From contig NC_006038.1 of assembly GCF_000002515.2 (NCBI RefSeq), positions 682,001 through 746,000 on the forward strand: 64,000 nt of DNA, in the 5' to 3' direction. Both the position numbers and the translations under genes were made by a program. Below are positions 1-10,301 of this stretch, piece after piece. How positions within the stretch are numbered: position 1 is the stretch's first letter; every line of letters starts with the position of its first letter. The notes under the pieces are model-generated. The model did no database searches, had not been told where the DNA came from, and saw nothing but the letters and a program-made list of their open reading frames with translations. This DNA comes from Kluyveromyces lactis (Eukaryota > Ascomycota > Saccharomycetes > Saccharomycetales > Saccharomycetaceae).

Positions 1-191
1 ATAAATGTCTTGTTGTGAACGAATTCGAATTCATCAGCTGGATAACCCTTGACATACTCGAAGGCCTTGCTGAAAATCGGCCACAAATGCAAACCAAAAG
101 GCCTTTCTGGACTTGGGATATCGTATTCAATCCACGAGCATCCATTTAAGTTATCTAAAACTTGTTTGAAACCCGATTGAATGTCACTCAT
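1..191 (-). CDS. ELO3: Fatty acid elongase ELO3/SUR4, N-terminal 63 codons (partial)
   Basis: Only the N-terminus is in the window; the gene continues off the left end. The protein starts MSDIQSGFKQ and reads through PERPFGLHLWPIFSKAFEY to GYPADEFEFVHNKTF. This closely parallels the N-terminus I remember for Sc Elo3 (IENPFGIELWPIFSKVFEY..GYPAEQFEFIHNKTF) and is clearly less like Elo1 or Elo2. The family consists of polytopic ER enzymes that condense malonyl-CoA with acyl-CoA to make C24-C26 fatty acids for sphingolipids. The ATG is at 191-189. Its neighbour ROM2 matches the Sc order YLR371W-YLR372W. The catalytic histidine box lies outside the window, so activity cannot be judged here. Confidence 0.88.
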   Translation of the reverse strand, partial: MSDIQSGFKQVLDNLNGCSWIEYDIPSPERPFGLHLWPIFSKAFEYVKGYPADEFEFVHNKTF

Positions 192-959
192 TATTTTTTA
201 GGCTAAAATTTCAAAAACTTGTCACGAGTATTAGTAATATGATCCTTATTCAACGTGATAATCCAAACCGTATAATATGGGTTGTTCAGTCAAATTTCAG
301 ATGCCAAATTACGTCTTATTCTGTTCAGAAAAAAAAACTATCAACAAAGAACTGATATCCAGACACAAACTAGATCAGGTTACTATAACGCCAAAGCAAA
401 AAGAAAGACAAAAATAGAAAAGAAAAGGAAAAGATCGTTCGTAAGCGCCTAACTTCCTTAACTCTGAGAGCAGCGCCTTAGTTTCAAAAATCCCAATGGG
501 TTGTACTGGTTCTATGTATTGAAATTTAAAGCATCATCGCATATCTCTATATAATCGTATGTATGTTAAAATCTTTATGTTCGAGTAACGAATCCTGATT
601 TTTAATTTTTCATTTTGTTTTTCATCATCATTTCTTTTGTTGGTTTTTTCCTTTTTCGAGCCTGTGAAATATTTCAGTCTTCTCGCTTGTTAGTGAAGGA
701 CCCTCGGGTCCAGTGATAAGAACCGAAATGTGGTTCGGAATCCCAGCTGACATGCGATTCATAAGGGAAAGCAGAAAATGTAGAATTATCTGAATGCATA
801 TACGTACATATATATATGGGTGTGTGATGTATTTGTATATACATTTACGATAGTTAATGAATGAATGAATGAACAAAATAATAACTTGCGTGAAATTGGT
901 AGAGTCTAGTAAATTCTCTTTCGGTTTTTATTTGCTGTCTCTGTTGCCGTTGTCCTTCT
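192..959. other. Intergenic: ELO3 promoter and ROM2 3' flank
   Basis: A 768-base A/T-rich gap between two minus-strand genes. It must hold the ELO3 promoter and the ROM2 terminator. Visible content is A tracts near 330, TATATATA around 808-816 and a short GAAT-type tetranucleotide run near 857-875. No credible ORF or RNA gene was seen. Confidence 0.7.
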
Positions 960-3900
960 CTACTTACCCCAGAAATCAAGAGATGCAATCGTATCGTAGC
1001 CTCTTTCATCCTCGTAGACATAGAGGATCTCCTGTGAACTGGTTTGAAGGAGTCTTATTTTCTCACCGACTACGCATCTGATCAGCTCTCCGGTTTCTAC
1101 CTTTCTGATCTCAATGAAGTTACTGTCAAATGCAATGATGTAAGGATACCAAATGGCGAACTTTTCTGGTTCACCTTCCCAGTGTACAACATTGTACTCT
1201 TTTTTACGCCAGCCCTGGTTGTTGACGAAGAAGGCGAATTCTGTATAACATAAGAAAAACATGTTTCCAACGCGGTATATGACTTGAGGATGTAGTGAAT
1301 CCTTTAATGCAAAATCTAAAGAGGTGTCCGCAGGGTCTAATAAAGGTTCGTGTGCGTTTTGTGATACTGATACAATTTGGAAACCCTTTTTACAACCGAT
1401 ACATAAATTCGCTTTTAAGAATGATATGGATACTGGCTCGCTATCAAACTCGACCTCGGTGAATTTCTTCTTGGTGTGTTTCTTTTCATGCAATAATGGA
1501 TGTTCGTGCTCAAAGTATTTGATGGAATTGTGAGAAGTGTGTGCAGTTACGATTAACTTTTTACCGTTACAGTCTCCATCACTGAAGAAAGAGACGTGGG
1601 TTACTAGTTCCTTGGCATGTTTCTTGAAATAAGTGTTCCCCGCTTGAGGATCTGTTATTTTTAAAATATCAAATGAACAGCTGTATAATTTTTTGTCAGC
1701 TAAGATCAAGATCGATTGGAATTCTTCTAACACAGAGAGTTGTGAGATGTTACTCTTTGTCAGAAGCTTTGTAGGAGCCCCGAATATTATAGAGTTTTCT
1801 GCTCTTCTAATGTTACTGTAAAATAGGCCTTGCGAGGTGGCGATTATTAACTTCCGTCCGCCATCACAAGATGCAACGCTGTTAATCTTATTGGAGTAAT
1901 CAAAATACCTATCACTAATTTTGCAAACGTTAAAGATATCGTTTTCTTTGATAATCCTAGCTTGTTCCTGCTTTATCTTCTCAAGAAGCGTTTGCATTGC
2001 TGCGAACTGTGCTGCGTATAACGTTACTTGGTATTTGTTTTTAGCACCATAATACGTGAAAGAGATAGCATTTCTGGGATTCGTGCCAGCGATTGCATCA
2101 GGATAAATAACCATACCTTGACTATCCGGTTTACCGCAAATATGTCTCTTTAAACTTGGCATTTCTTCACCAGGAGCGGCAAATAACAACGGGAGAGGTA
2201 TAGGCCGCTGGAAAACTTTATGTTGATTCCATTTATTGACTGCTTTTGACTTCAAAAATAATAACATATTGTCCAGTAGATAAAATTGAAGGTCACCTGT
2301 AACACCATTTTCATTCTTGGTAATTTCTTTTCTTGATAGAAGGCCTTCATGCTTGATCTTCCGTTTATCATCATTCAATCCCATGTTGACATACTCATTC
2401 TTGAAAAGAATCTTTTGCTTCAACAATTTAACATCATGTCTGTCCTGAGCAGCACCACTAGCCTTATCAATACGTTTCATAAATGCACGAAGGGCTTCTA
2501 GGGCCCTTGTTAAATTCTCCAAGTCCCTCTTTTCAGTTTCAGGGTCGGTAGACTTCATTATTTCTCTAACAAGTAGGACATAACGACCTGGCCTAGAAAC
2601 ACCTTGAGACAAAAAGGAATCAATCCCATGTCTTAACTTAGAGTTCATCAGGTCATCATCAAACCGAGCGAAATATGGGTTAACGGACCTCTGAGTTTCG
2701 ATCAAATATTTAGCATACGGCCTGGATGCCACATACATAACAAAAGGTTCAAAAAATGGAACGAAACGTAGTAAAATATCACCAATTCCATCGACTATCG
2801 GAGATGCTTTTTGTCTTTCTGACAAAGCGTCTAGGAGCCGTCTGTTTACGGAATATATGTCATTAACATGGGCGAAAACATGTTTGATAAAATTTTTGCG
2901 TATATCGGCAGGAATGATGTTAGTTTCAGCTAGTTTCTTCATAAATGTATCTCTAAGAATCTCAAGGGATTTGACAAATTTCTTTTCTGTGCTGTAGACT
3001 TCGTAAATAGCTTCCTGTCTTTTAATCTCACGTTTGGTAAGTGAACTCCAGAGTTCTTCTGGAACAGAACTTGTCCATGATGATTTTTCTTCATCGTCAT
3101 CATCAATTGCCATAGAAATATTTCTTTTTAATCCACCATTTGGCTTTAAATTCAAACGAGCTTGTTGTTCGAGTCGCTTTGGACATGAAATAGAATAACA
3201 TAACCTGTTTCTAGTACAAGTTGGAGAGTAACATTCTGCTAACAATGTGAATACACCGTTCACTTGATGATAAGAGTCTAGATCCTCCGGTTTCTCCATC
3301 AGAGACAGACTAGATTCGGATTTGGAAGGTGCGATGGTAGTGCTGGATTGGGAAGCAGAGAAATTGTTAGTAGAACCGATCTCATATATGCCTTTACCGA
3401 TAACTCTGGAATTGCCTGTAAATTCGTAAACTTCGTTAGGGGAATCACGAAGCCTGTGTTCATAAATCACATCGTGGAAGAGTTTTTGAGCATCAAGTGC
3501 TCTCCCCAATAACAAAGCTAAATTACGATCATTTGTCCTTATTATTGAGCAGATGACATCAATGGCTTGTTGACCAGTAAATGCGTCTCTGTAAACTAGT
3601 CCATCTTTTTTGTGTTCGCACAATGTGATTGACTTTCTGAAAGCTGTCGCAACTCTCGATAGCATTGCGGGATACACCTGGGGTCTCCTAATAGAACTTG
3701 ATACCACTATATGCTTTGTGTGTAATGAGCTGGTGGATGTTCTACGTATATGCCTCGACATAGCTGATTCGGTGGACAACGATGCAGAAGATGCTCTTTG
3801 TTTGATGCCCAGACCTAGCGTTGAATCAAGCAATGGGTTCGTTGAGTGATCGTACTTTTGCGGAATGGTTCGACCACCAACGGTTTTAGTTTTCCCATGC

Positions 3901-4643
3901 AAAGAAGAAGTAAAGTTTTTGAAAGTAGAAGAACTTATAGACTGAGTCCTTCCGAAAATGTGATCAGATGATGAGTTATTATTGTAATTATTCGACGAAA
4001 GGTTTGCATCCGCTTGCAAATATTTCGAGCTAGATCTTGAAAATAGTCCAAATCCTTGCAGCGGAGATTTTTTGGCACTGAATGATCCCCGTGAATTAAG
4101 ATTACTAATGTTGTTGCTATAGTTGTTGCTGCTGTTGTTGTTAATTTGTCCTGTAGTTGAAAGTTTTGGTAAAGACGGCTTTGAATTGAAATTTTCACTC
4201 TTTGACCTTCTCGGTGATTCATGAATCATGTCCATGGCGGGCGGCGCTGGTCTACCATGATGATGATGCGACATAGGTCGCTGCTTAGGTAAAGAAAGAT
4301 CCTCTGGTGGATACGCCTGTGGAGAAGTCGACTCTGGAGGAGTCACAATATCATCCTCCGTGTCCATACTTGGAACGTCACTTATTTGACGAACATGGAC
4401 AGGACTTCTGAAAACACTCCTTTCAGTCCCAGTTTTGTTTTCTGAGATCTGACCTCTATTTTGCAGTAAATCGTTCTCTACATCTTCATTGAGCACAGCC
4501 TTTAAACTCATCATATCTAAAGAATCTGGCAGTTCTCTCGGTACATTACTTGGGGGAGGCGACAAAGGCCGCTCAATACCAAAAATCTGGGTGAACAATT
4601 GCCTCCTGGAGTCTTGTTCCATATCATTGGAGGAAAAACTCAT
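960..4643 (-). CDS. ROM2: Rho1 GDP/GTP exchange factor (Rom1/Rom2 family)
   Basis: A 1227-residue protein with the full Rom2 layout. A long low-complexity N-terminus rich in Ser and Asn comes first. A DEP domain follows at about 325-405 (FRKSITLCEHKKDGLVYRDA). The Dbl-homology catalytic domain lies at about 538-738 (KRQEAIYEVYSTEKKFVKSL). A PH domain follows at about 760-900, and a citron homology domain runs at about 930-1215. Rom2 activates Rho1 at the plasma membrane in cell-wall integrity and actin polarity signalling. Sc Rom2 is about 1356 residues; most of the difference would be in the disordered N-terminus. The ATG at 4643-4641 is the first in frame. Placement between ELO3 and ARC18 matches Sc YLR371W. 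A pre-duplication species would have one gene for both Rom1 and Rom2. Confidence 0.93.
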   Translation of the reverse strand: MSFSSNDMEQDSRRQLFTQIFGIERPLSPPPSNVPRELPDSLDMMSLKAVLNEDVENDLLQNRGQISENKTGTERSVFRSPVHVRQISDVPSMDTEDDIVTPPESTSPQAYPPEDLSLPKQRPMSHHHHGRPAPPAMDMIHESPRRSKSENFNSKPSLPKLSTTGQINNNSSNNYSNNISNLNSRGSFSAKKSPLQGFGLFSRSSSKYLQADANLSSNNYNNNSSSDHIFGRTQSISSSTFKNFTSSLHGKTKTVGGRTIPQKYDHSTNPLLDSTLGLGIKQRASSASLSTESAMSRHIRRTSTSSLHTKHIVVSSSIRRPQVYPAMLSRVATAFRKSITLCEHKKDGLVYRDAFTGQQAIDVICSIIRTNDRNLALLLGRALDAQKLFHDVIYEHRLRDSPNEVYEFTGNSRVIGKGIYEIGSTNNFSASQSSTTIAPSKSESSLSLMEKPEDLDSYHQVNGVFTLLAECYSPTCTRNRLCYSISCPKRLEQQARLNLKPNGGLKRNISMAIDDDDEEKSSWTSSVPEELWSSLTKREIKRQEAIYEVYSTEKKFVKSLEILRDTFMKKLAETNIIPADIRKNFIKHVFAHVNDIYSVNRRLLDALSERQKASPIVDGIGDILLRFVPFFEPFVMYVASRPYAKYLIETQRSVNPYFARFDDDLMNSKLRHGIDSFLSQGVSRPGRYVLLVREIMKSTDPETEKRDLENLTRALEALRAFMKRIDKASGAAQDRHDVKLLKQKILFKNEYVNMGLNDDKRKIKHEGLLSRKEITKNENGVTGDLQFYLLDNMLLFLKSKAVNKWNQHKVFQRPIPLPLLFAAPGEEMPSLKRHICGKPDSQGMVIYPDAIAGTNPRNAISFTYYGAKNKYQVTLYAAQFAAMQTLLEKIKQEQARIIKENDIFNVCKISDRYFDYSNKINSVASCDGGRKLIIATSQGLFYSNIRRAENSIIFGAPTKLLTKSNISQLSVLEEFQSILILADKKLYSCSFDILKITDPQAGNTYFKKHAKELVTHVSFFSDGDCNGKKLIVTAHTSHNSIKYFEHEHPLLHEKKHTKKKFTEVEFDSEPVSISFLKANLCIGCKKGFQIVSVSQNAHEPLLDPADTSLDFALKDSLHPQVIYRVGNMFFLCYTEFAFFVNNQGWRKKEYNVVHWEGEPEKFAIWYPYIIAFDSNFIEIRKVETGELIRCVVGEKIRLLQTSSQEILYVYEDERGYDTIASLDFWGK

Positions 4644-5700
4644 TGTCTCGCTTTAGAAAGAACAAAAAGACACTTAATGCAAAAATCCTGTTCTAAGCTT
4701 CTCTTAGGTCAACCAAAAGCAAAAAGAAAGACACTAATCCCAGAAATGAAAGGAATAATGGAATACTCAAGTTTGAAAGGATATTGGAACTGGAATAACA
4801 GACAACCTCAACCAAAATAAAAATACAATAATAAAGGAAAACTGAAACCAAAACGAAAACCGAACAGAGTTTGTAATTGCGCCTTATGAAATTATTCCCG
4901 TTCACACACACCAAACGTACTCTCTCAGATTACTGTACACCACCCTAAGTTTCCAATCTGCCGTTCCGGTATCGAAATAACACTTTCTTAGCCCAAATCT
5001 CTGTGTCAACAAAACCTTCAATCAAGCCTTGCTCCTTATTATTTATCAGGTTTCCGTTATTTTCTTTCAAATGATCAAATCAAATCAAATTCTCAACTTA
5101 CGAAACATCGGTGCATGAAGTTGAGATTTGGGACATCATCATAGTGCGGAAAACAAGCAAAAAATATGGAAAAAAAAATAGCAGTGAAAATAGAAATTTA
5201 CGTCCGGTAATTTGTGTATAACCTTGCTGTTCCAGATCCTGTCACTAGCCTCAATCAGATGGTTATCGTGACTATTGGCACAGTGGCTTCTGTATGCGTA
5301 TTTTTATTTTTTATTGTATTATGTAATTTTTTGAAGTCAGGGGAAGCTGAATCTGTATTACATGAGTCACGTGATTGCTACTTTTGGGATGGTATCAAAA
5401 GACTAGTTGATTAGGCCTCGATAATTCCGGACCCTCCTCTATCTTCCCTTTGCTATACCTACTTGATGCTTTAGATCATCACTAATACATCACCAAGTGA
5501 TCGAATCAACTGTTGTAACTTCTGTTAGTGAAACCCCTTTTCTCTGCCTAAAACTGAAAAGCTACTTCAATATGAAAACTAAACTATGAAATAACATATG
5601 TGGTAAAATATATGATTAGGTAGCTAAAGTACGTCTGAATTAAAATCGCAGGAGTATCAAATCGGGTGATAATCTCGTCAGACCTTAATACAAACACATA
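4644..5700. other. Divergent promoter region ROM2/ARC18
   Basis: 1057 bases between two diverging genes. A TCACGTGA E-box lies at 5367-5374. The short open frames here start at non-ATG codons and look like chance. No RNA gene was seen. Confidence 0.6.
5367..5374. promoter_or_regulatory. TCACGTGA E-box (Cbf1/bHLH type)
   Basis: Palindromic CACGTG core with T and A flanks, the classical Cbf1 or CDEI-like site. It lies about 330 bp upstream of ARC18. Function is inferred from the motif only. Confidence 0.45.
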
Positions 5701-6231
5701 ATGCCAGCTTTCCATTCTACTTTTCTAGCGGACCCAGCTACTGATCGTTTCGTGGGTAACTTTGCACTACTTCCATTGAATACGAAATATAGAGGACCAG
5801 CTTACCAGTCCAATTCAGACTACGATATTATCGATGAATGTCTAGATCTTTTCCGTGCCAATTCCTTCTTTAAGAACTTTGAGATCAAATCCCCAGCTGA
5901 TAGAATATTAATCTACGGCATTCTATTCATAAACGACTGTTTGGCAAATTTGAATTTATCGACTAGTTATAACGAAGCTGTTAAGAAATTAATGAATCTA
6001 GGTTTAGATAGCTTTGCTATCCCAGGCACTCCAGGTTTCCCATTGAACACTGTCTACTCCATTCCATTGGACAACCCAGCAGATGTGGAGCTTTTAAAAA
6101 GTTATATCCAACAATTCCGTCAAGAACTGGCTATGAGATTGCTAGAAAGAGTGTATAAAGATAACAGAGAAGTGCCTTCGAAGTTCTGGTTGGCATTCAC
6201 TAGAAGGAGATTCATGAACAAGTCGTTATAA
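5701..6231 (+). CDS. ARC18: Arp2/3 complex subunit ARPC3
   Basis: 176 residues, about the length of Sc Arc18 (178). The N-terminus MPAFHSTF, the segment NFALLPLNTKYRGPAY and the C-terminus SKFWLAFTRRRFMNKSL are nearly identical to the Sc protein as I remember it. The protein is a structural subunit of the seven-protein Arp2/3 complex, which nucleates branched actin filaments in cortical endocytic patches. No membrane segment or targeting signal is visible. The gene diverges from ROM2 and converges on SSQ1 with only 139 bases between stop codons. This is the arrangement of Sc YLR369W-YLR371W. It is a single intact exon. Confidence 0.97.
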   Translation: MPAFHSTFLADPATDRFVGNFALLPLNTKYRGPAYQSNSDYDIIDECLDLFRANSFFKNFEIKSPADRILIYGILFINDCLANLNLSTSYNEAVKKLMNLGLDSFAIPGTPGFPLNTVYSIPLDNPADVELLKSYIQQFRQELAMRLLERVYKDNREVPSKFWLAFTRRRFMNKSL

Positions 6232-6370
6232 GCAGTCTCGGCTATATAATTTTGTGATATATATCCAGAAACTTAGTATAAGATGAAAAAAATGTCTGTA
6301 TGTATATACAAATGAAATGGATGTTTACGTTGATAATAGGAATGTAACCTCGACATTTAAGGGTGTACTC

Positions 6371-8308
6371 TTATTTCTGCTCGTTCTTAGAACTTTGTTT
6401 TTGTTTTGAGGCTTCTTGGAATAATTTCAAACACTGGTTCTGTACAGCATCTGTTTCTTTCTTGATAACGTTGACATCTAAGCTCAGATCGGAATCATTT
6501 TGTTTGAAATGATCGATTTTTGCCCTCACGGCCTTCACAGAGTTAAGGGTATCTTCGTATGAAGGGCTGTTGACGATTATATCATGGAATCGTTCGAATG
6601 CATTTTCAGTGTCGCTAATCATAATGTCCGCCTTTGTGATTAACTCGACTCTTTGTCTTATCAGATTATCACGTTCTCTGTTAGCATTGGCTTCTTCAAC
6701 TATAGAGTTGATTTCCTCCTCAGTTAAACCACTATTTGCTATTACTGTTATCTTCTCCTCCTTCCCACTACTGGTTTCTGCGGCTGATACATTGATGATT
6801 CCATCCGCGTCTATATCAAAAGTAACTTGTATTTGAGGTACACCTTTGGGCATTGGAGGAATACCAGCTAACTTCAAATCACCAATTAATTTGTTATCTC
6901 TGACAAGTCCTCTTTCACCTTGGTAAACCCTGATGTCTACACCTGTTTGACCATCTACACCCGTGCTAAACATCTCTGTTTTTTTGATAGGAACAGTGGA
7001 ATTTCTAGGGATTAAGGGTGAGAAAACACCACCATAAGTCTCAATTCCGATAGTTAATGGTGTGACATCCAATAGTAGAACATTCTTGATTTCACCAGAA
7101 AGGACACCACCTTGAATTGCTGCACCTAATGCAACAGTTTCGTCAGGATTAACACTAACGTTGGGTTTTTGTCCGAACAAACCTGCAACAATTGTCCTAA
7201 TCTTAGGCATCCTAGTCATACCTCCAACAAGAATAACATCATCTATATCTTCGGCGTCAATATCAGCATCTTTTAAGGCCTTTTTAACAGGAGGAACTGT
7301 CTTAGCGATCAAGTGCATGGTAATGTTATCAAGTTCTACCTCTTTTAATGGAACATTGATGTGTTTATTTTCATAAGCGAATGGAATTTCAATATTTGTT
7401 TCTTTGACATGTGATAACCTGATCTTAGCAGTTTCTGATGCATCTTTAATTCTTTGCATCAGCTCTCTATTTGCCACAATATCCTCTCTTTTCAAAGAAG
7501 GATTCTGTTCCACAAATTTGTCAATGACGTAGTTTACTACGACATTATCGAAATCCTCACCACCTAAGTGGGTGTCACCATTGGTGGCTCTAACTTCAAA
7601 GACACCATCCTCAATATCTAAGATAGAGATATCAAATGTACCACCACCAAGATCATAAACTGCAATGATACCATCATTTTTGCTATCTAGTCCGAAACTT
7701 AGCGCGGCAGCTGTAGGCTCATTAACAACACGCATAACTTTCAAACCAGCCATGGTTCCAGCATCTTTTGTTGCCTGTCTTTGAGAATCATTGAAGTAAG
7801 CAGGGACCGTAATGACTGCCTTATTCACTGTCTCCTCTAGATATTTCTCTGCAACTCCCTTCAAATATTTCAGAACAAATGATCCAATTTCGCTAGGCGA
7901 TTTCTGGCTTCCGTCAGATGTCTGTAGATAAGCTTGACCGTTTGATTTGTTCTCTACAATTGTGTATGGTAACACATCCAAATCCTTTTGTGTCTCTGAA
8001 TCCTGGAAAGATCTCCCGATTAATCTCTTAGTAGCAAAGAAGGTATTCTCCGAATTAATTAGTGACTGTCTCTTCGCTGCTGCTCCGACTAAAACTTTCC
8101 CGTTCTTATCAAATGCAACGACTGATGGTGTTGTTCTTTGTCCCTCGTCATTCTCAATGATTGATGCTGACTTTTTATCGTTTGAATCCCTAATGTAGGC
8201 AACAGCACTGTTGGTGGTCCCTAAATCTATTCCGATCACTTTGGTACTGGCATATCTCACACACCTGTTACTGAAGAATTTTGCAGTTTGAGGCCTGAGT
8301 CTTAGCAT
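6371..8308 (-). CDS. SSQ1: Mitochondrial Hsp70 for Fe-S cluster biogenesis
   Basis: A 645-residue DnaK-family chaperone. A basic presequence of about 20 residues (MLRLRPQTAKFFSNRCVRYAST) suits matrix import. The ATPase motifs IGIDLGTTNSAV, VYDLGGGTFDISILDI and VILVGGMTRMPKIR are all present, followed by the substrate-binding and helical lid regions. The stretch AVAYIRDSNDKKS is identical to what I recall of Sc Ssq1. That, and its position between ARC18 and MDM30 as in Sc YLR369W, favour Ssq1 over the general matrix Hsp70 Ssc1. Ssq1 works with the J-protein Jac1 to move Fe-S clusters off Isu1. The first in-frame ATG is at 8308-8306. No defects were seen. Confidence 0.93.
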   Translation of the reverse strand: MLRLRPQTAKFFSNRCVRYASTKVIGIDLGTTNSAVAYIRDSNDKKSASIIENDEGQRTTPSVVAFDKNGKVLVGAAAKRQSLINSENTFFATKRLIGRSFQDSETQKDLDVLPYTIVENKSNGQAYLQTSDGSQKSPSEIGSFVLKYLKGVAEKYLEETVNKAVITVPAYFNDSQRQATKDAGTMAGLKVMRVVNEPTAAALSFGLDSKNDGIIAVYDLGGGTFDISILDIEDGVFEVRATNGDTHLGGEDFDNVVVNYVIDKFVEQNPSLKREDIVANRELMQRIKDASETAKIRLSHVKETNIEIPFAYENKHINVPLKEVELDNITMHLIAKTVPPVKKALKDADIDAEDIDDVILVGGMTRMPKIRTIVAGLFGQKPNVSVNPDETVALGAAIQGGVLSGEIKNVLLLDVTPLTIGIETYGGVFSPLIPRNSTVPIKKTEMFSTGVDGQTGVDIRVYQGERGLVRDNKLIGDLKLAGIPPMPKGVPQIQVTFDIDADGIINVSAAETSSGKEEKITVIANSGLTEEEINSIVEEANANRERDNLIRQRVELITKADIMISDTENAFERFHDIIVNSPSYEDTLNSVKAVRAKIDHFKQNDSDLSLDVNVIKKETDAVQNQCLKLFQEASKQKQSSKNEQK

Positions 8309-8558
8309 TGTTGTTTGTATATGTACAGCGTGGCTTATACTGTATGGCTTAACTTGCAGGATAGTATCTTTTCAATTAATGATCTACCTTGGACGAATAC
8401 ATTGGTGTCACTGAATTGCTAAAGAGAAGTATGCTTTTTTTTTTTAGGTATTATACATTATGCACATTATGAAAAAATATGGGTCATGTGACTGGAAGCT
8501 TGCCGGTTATTGGCGGTGAAACGGTTCGAAGTGCTTTGTTCCAGAAGCTACCGCTAAG

Positions 8559-10301
8559 TTACGTATGTAACTTATCCATGAGTTGTAGAACAAGAACATT
8601 ATCTTCGGTGGATGTTTGTCTGAACAAGTAATCAAGTCTCTGCTTTTTGTTAATGGTGAGAAATTCATGATATTCTGGGTCGTCTACATTGTAGTGAACA
8701 ATTGATAGTGAGTCCACTTCGGCAAATAAAACATATTTTTTCCCATCGTGCGCAAGAAGCTCAAAACAGTCTCTTTCACTTCTTATATCATAATTCGTTA
8801 CGAGGCTCGGGTGATCATTTTCGTTACGTTTGACGAATTTGCCTATTATTTCATTTCTTCTAAGCGGCACCGAATAGGGTTCAAAAAGATACTGCTGCAA
8901 AGATGTAGATAGGAAATCCTCTTTCGTTCTATCTGTTTTTATTGAATGGAAATTAATCGCTAGGTCCATAGGGTACCAACGAAACATCGATCGCCGAAAT
9001 TTTCTCTCTATGACATCGAAGTCATGGCGTCTAATATCTCTTGTTTCATACAATTGACAAACCTTCCTAAATGTCCCAAAAAATGATATTTCATCTGGAT
9101 CAATTCCGAATTTGGATATTGGGTATGTGGCTGATGATAGCTTTGGGTCCTGGCATATCTCATTGTATCTTACAACTGCGGATTCTTCCGACTGAGAAAT
9201 GTACATTAAAAACTCTGTATAAATATCTCTTGCAGATAATTTCATTGTTGCTGTTTCAAAATCTACAATGGCACCCCCATCTTGAACACCGTTCATATCA
9301 TTAATCAAATCCTTGAAAGTAGCTTCAGTCAAAAACTGATATTCAAATTGATGATACGTTTTCTTTCTTAGAATAAGGTATGTGACACCTTGAGGTGAGA
9401 GTGAATCTGGTATTACTAGTGCACCGTTAGCGACAGTAATTTTGATATCTAGCTGCCTTGCAAATTCCTGGAGGATGCATATGATTATTAATTCATTAGG
9501 GTCTGATTCCCCCGAGTATACTCTTGGAAGAAAATACTCTTCAATGGTTCCCTGTTGAGACTCCTTGAGCAAGTAGGTTTCTTCCATCACACGCATGAGG
9601 GTTTCAATGGCTTGCTTCACCACAAGAGTAGGAGATATCTTCTTGATCTTTTCTAAGTTCTTCATCTTTCTATTCAGCAATCGGTGACATTTATTATAGA
9701 ATAAGATTCTTTTATCGATTAAAGAGAAAAAGGAGCTATCCATAGCAGCCAACGGCAGCAGCAATTGGTTCTCATAACTATCTAAATGTTCTTCACAGCT
9801 CGAATATTTTTCCATAGCCTTGAACACCATGTTATGCCTCATTGCAGTGAGAAAAGAAAAGCTTATTTTATCTTTTGCATTAAGCTCAGTGACCGGATAT
9901 TTGGAGTCAATCTTCACCAAATACGGTACTATATCATAATTTAATACGTGCTTGTAAAAAATTTCCCAATATTCCCGTGAAAACCCTAATTCAGTCATTC
10001 GATCAATATCATCACTTACCTGTCTCTCCAATCGTTTTCTTTTGGCAAAATACTCCATGTAGTCTTCGTTTACAATATTACACTCAGACTCAAAAAGTAA
10101 TAGATTCTGAAAGCAGTGGCGATATGATTCCTCTAGGTAGAACCATTCTTCGTTAGACTTACGCAACCATAGTTGCTTGTTCCGACCCATGTTTTCGCAG
10201 AGCTGAGAACAAGTCGTTGCAAAATTGAATACATCCTGTGCTGGTAAGAGTTCTGCAATCCTATAAATCAACTCCTCCGGAAGATTGAGCAACTGAACCA
10301 T
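8559..10301 (-). CDS. MDM30: F-box protein, Mdm30-like
   Basis: 580 residues. The N-terminus is an F-box (about 5-45: LNLPEELIYRIAELLPAQDVFNFATTCSQL..NKQLW), so the product is likely a substrate receptor of an SCF ubiquitin ligase. The gene symbol rests mainly on position: it follows SSQ1 in the same orientation as Sc YLR368W (MDM30, 598 residues). Sc Mdm30 drives turnover of the mitofusin Fzo1 and so controls mitochondrial fusion. Residues of about 190-330 (LPRVYSGESDPNELIIICILQ) faintly recall the transglutaminase-like core of FBXO21. Residues of about 490-570 (GKFVKRNEND..YVLFAEVDSL) recall a YccV-like domain. These two readings are weak and from memory. The ATG is at 10301-10299. Confidence 0.75.
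   Translation of the reverse strand: MVQLLNLPEELIYRIAELLPAQDVFNFATTCSQLCENMGRNKQLWLRKSNEEWFYLEESYRHCFQNLLLFESECNIVNEDYMEYFAKRKRLERQVSDDIDRMTELGFSREYWEIFYKHVLNYDIVPYLVKIDSKYPVTELNAKDKISFSFLTAMRHNMVFKAMEKYSSCEEHLDSYENQLLLPLAAMDSSFFSLIDKRILFYNKCHRLLNRKMKNLEKIKKISPTLVVKQAIETLMRVMEETYLLKESQQGTIEEYFLPRVYSGESDPNELIIICILQEFARQLDIKITVANGALVIPDSLSPQGVTYLILRKKTYHQFEYQFLTEATFKDLINDMNGVQDGGAIVDFETATMKLSARDIYTEFLMYISQSEESAVVRYNEICQDPKLSSATYPISKFGIDPDEISFFGTFRKVCQLYETRDIRRHDFDVIERKFRRSMFRWYPMDLAINFHSIKTDRTKEDFLSTSLQQYLFEPYSVPLRRNEIIGKFVKRNENDHPSLVTNYDIRSERDCFELLAHDGKKYVLFAEVDSLSIVHYNVDDPEYHEFLTINKKQRLDYLFRQTSTEDNVLVLQLMDKLHT

Noticed and set aside
3935-4222. Overlapping minus-strand frame within ROM2
   Set aside because: Lies inside the low-complexity N-terminal coding region of ROM2 in another frame; a shadow of repetitive codons.
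5214-5414. Short membrane-like frame upstream of ARC18
   Set aside because: GTG start, includes an E-box, and hydrophobic runs are expected from T-rich DNA.
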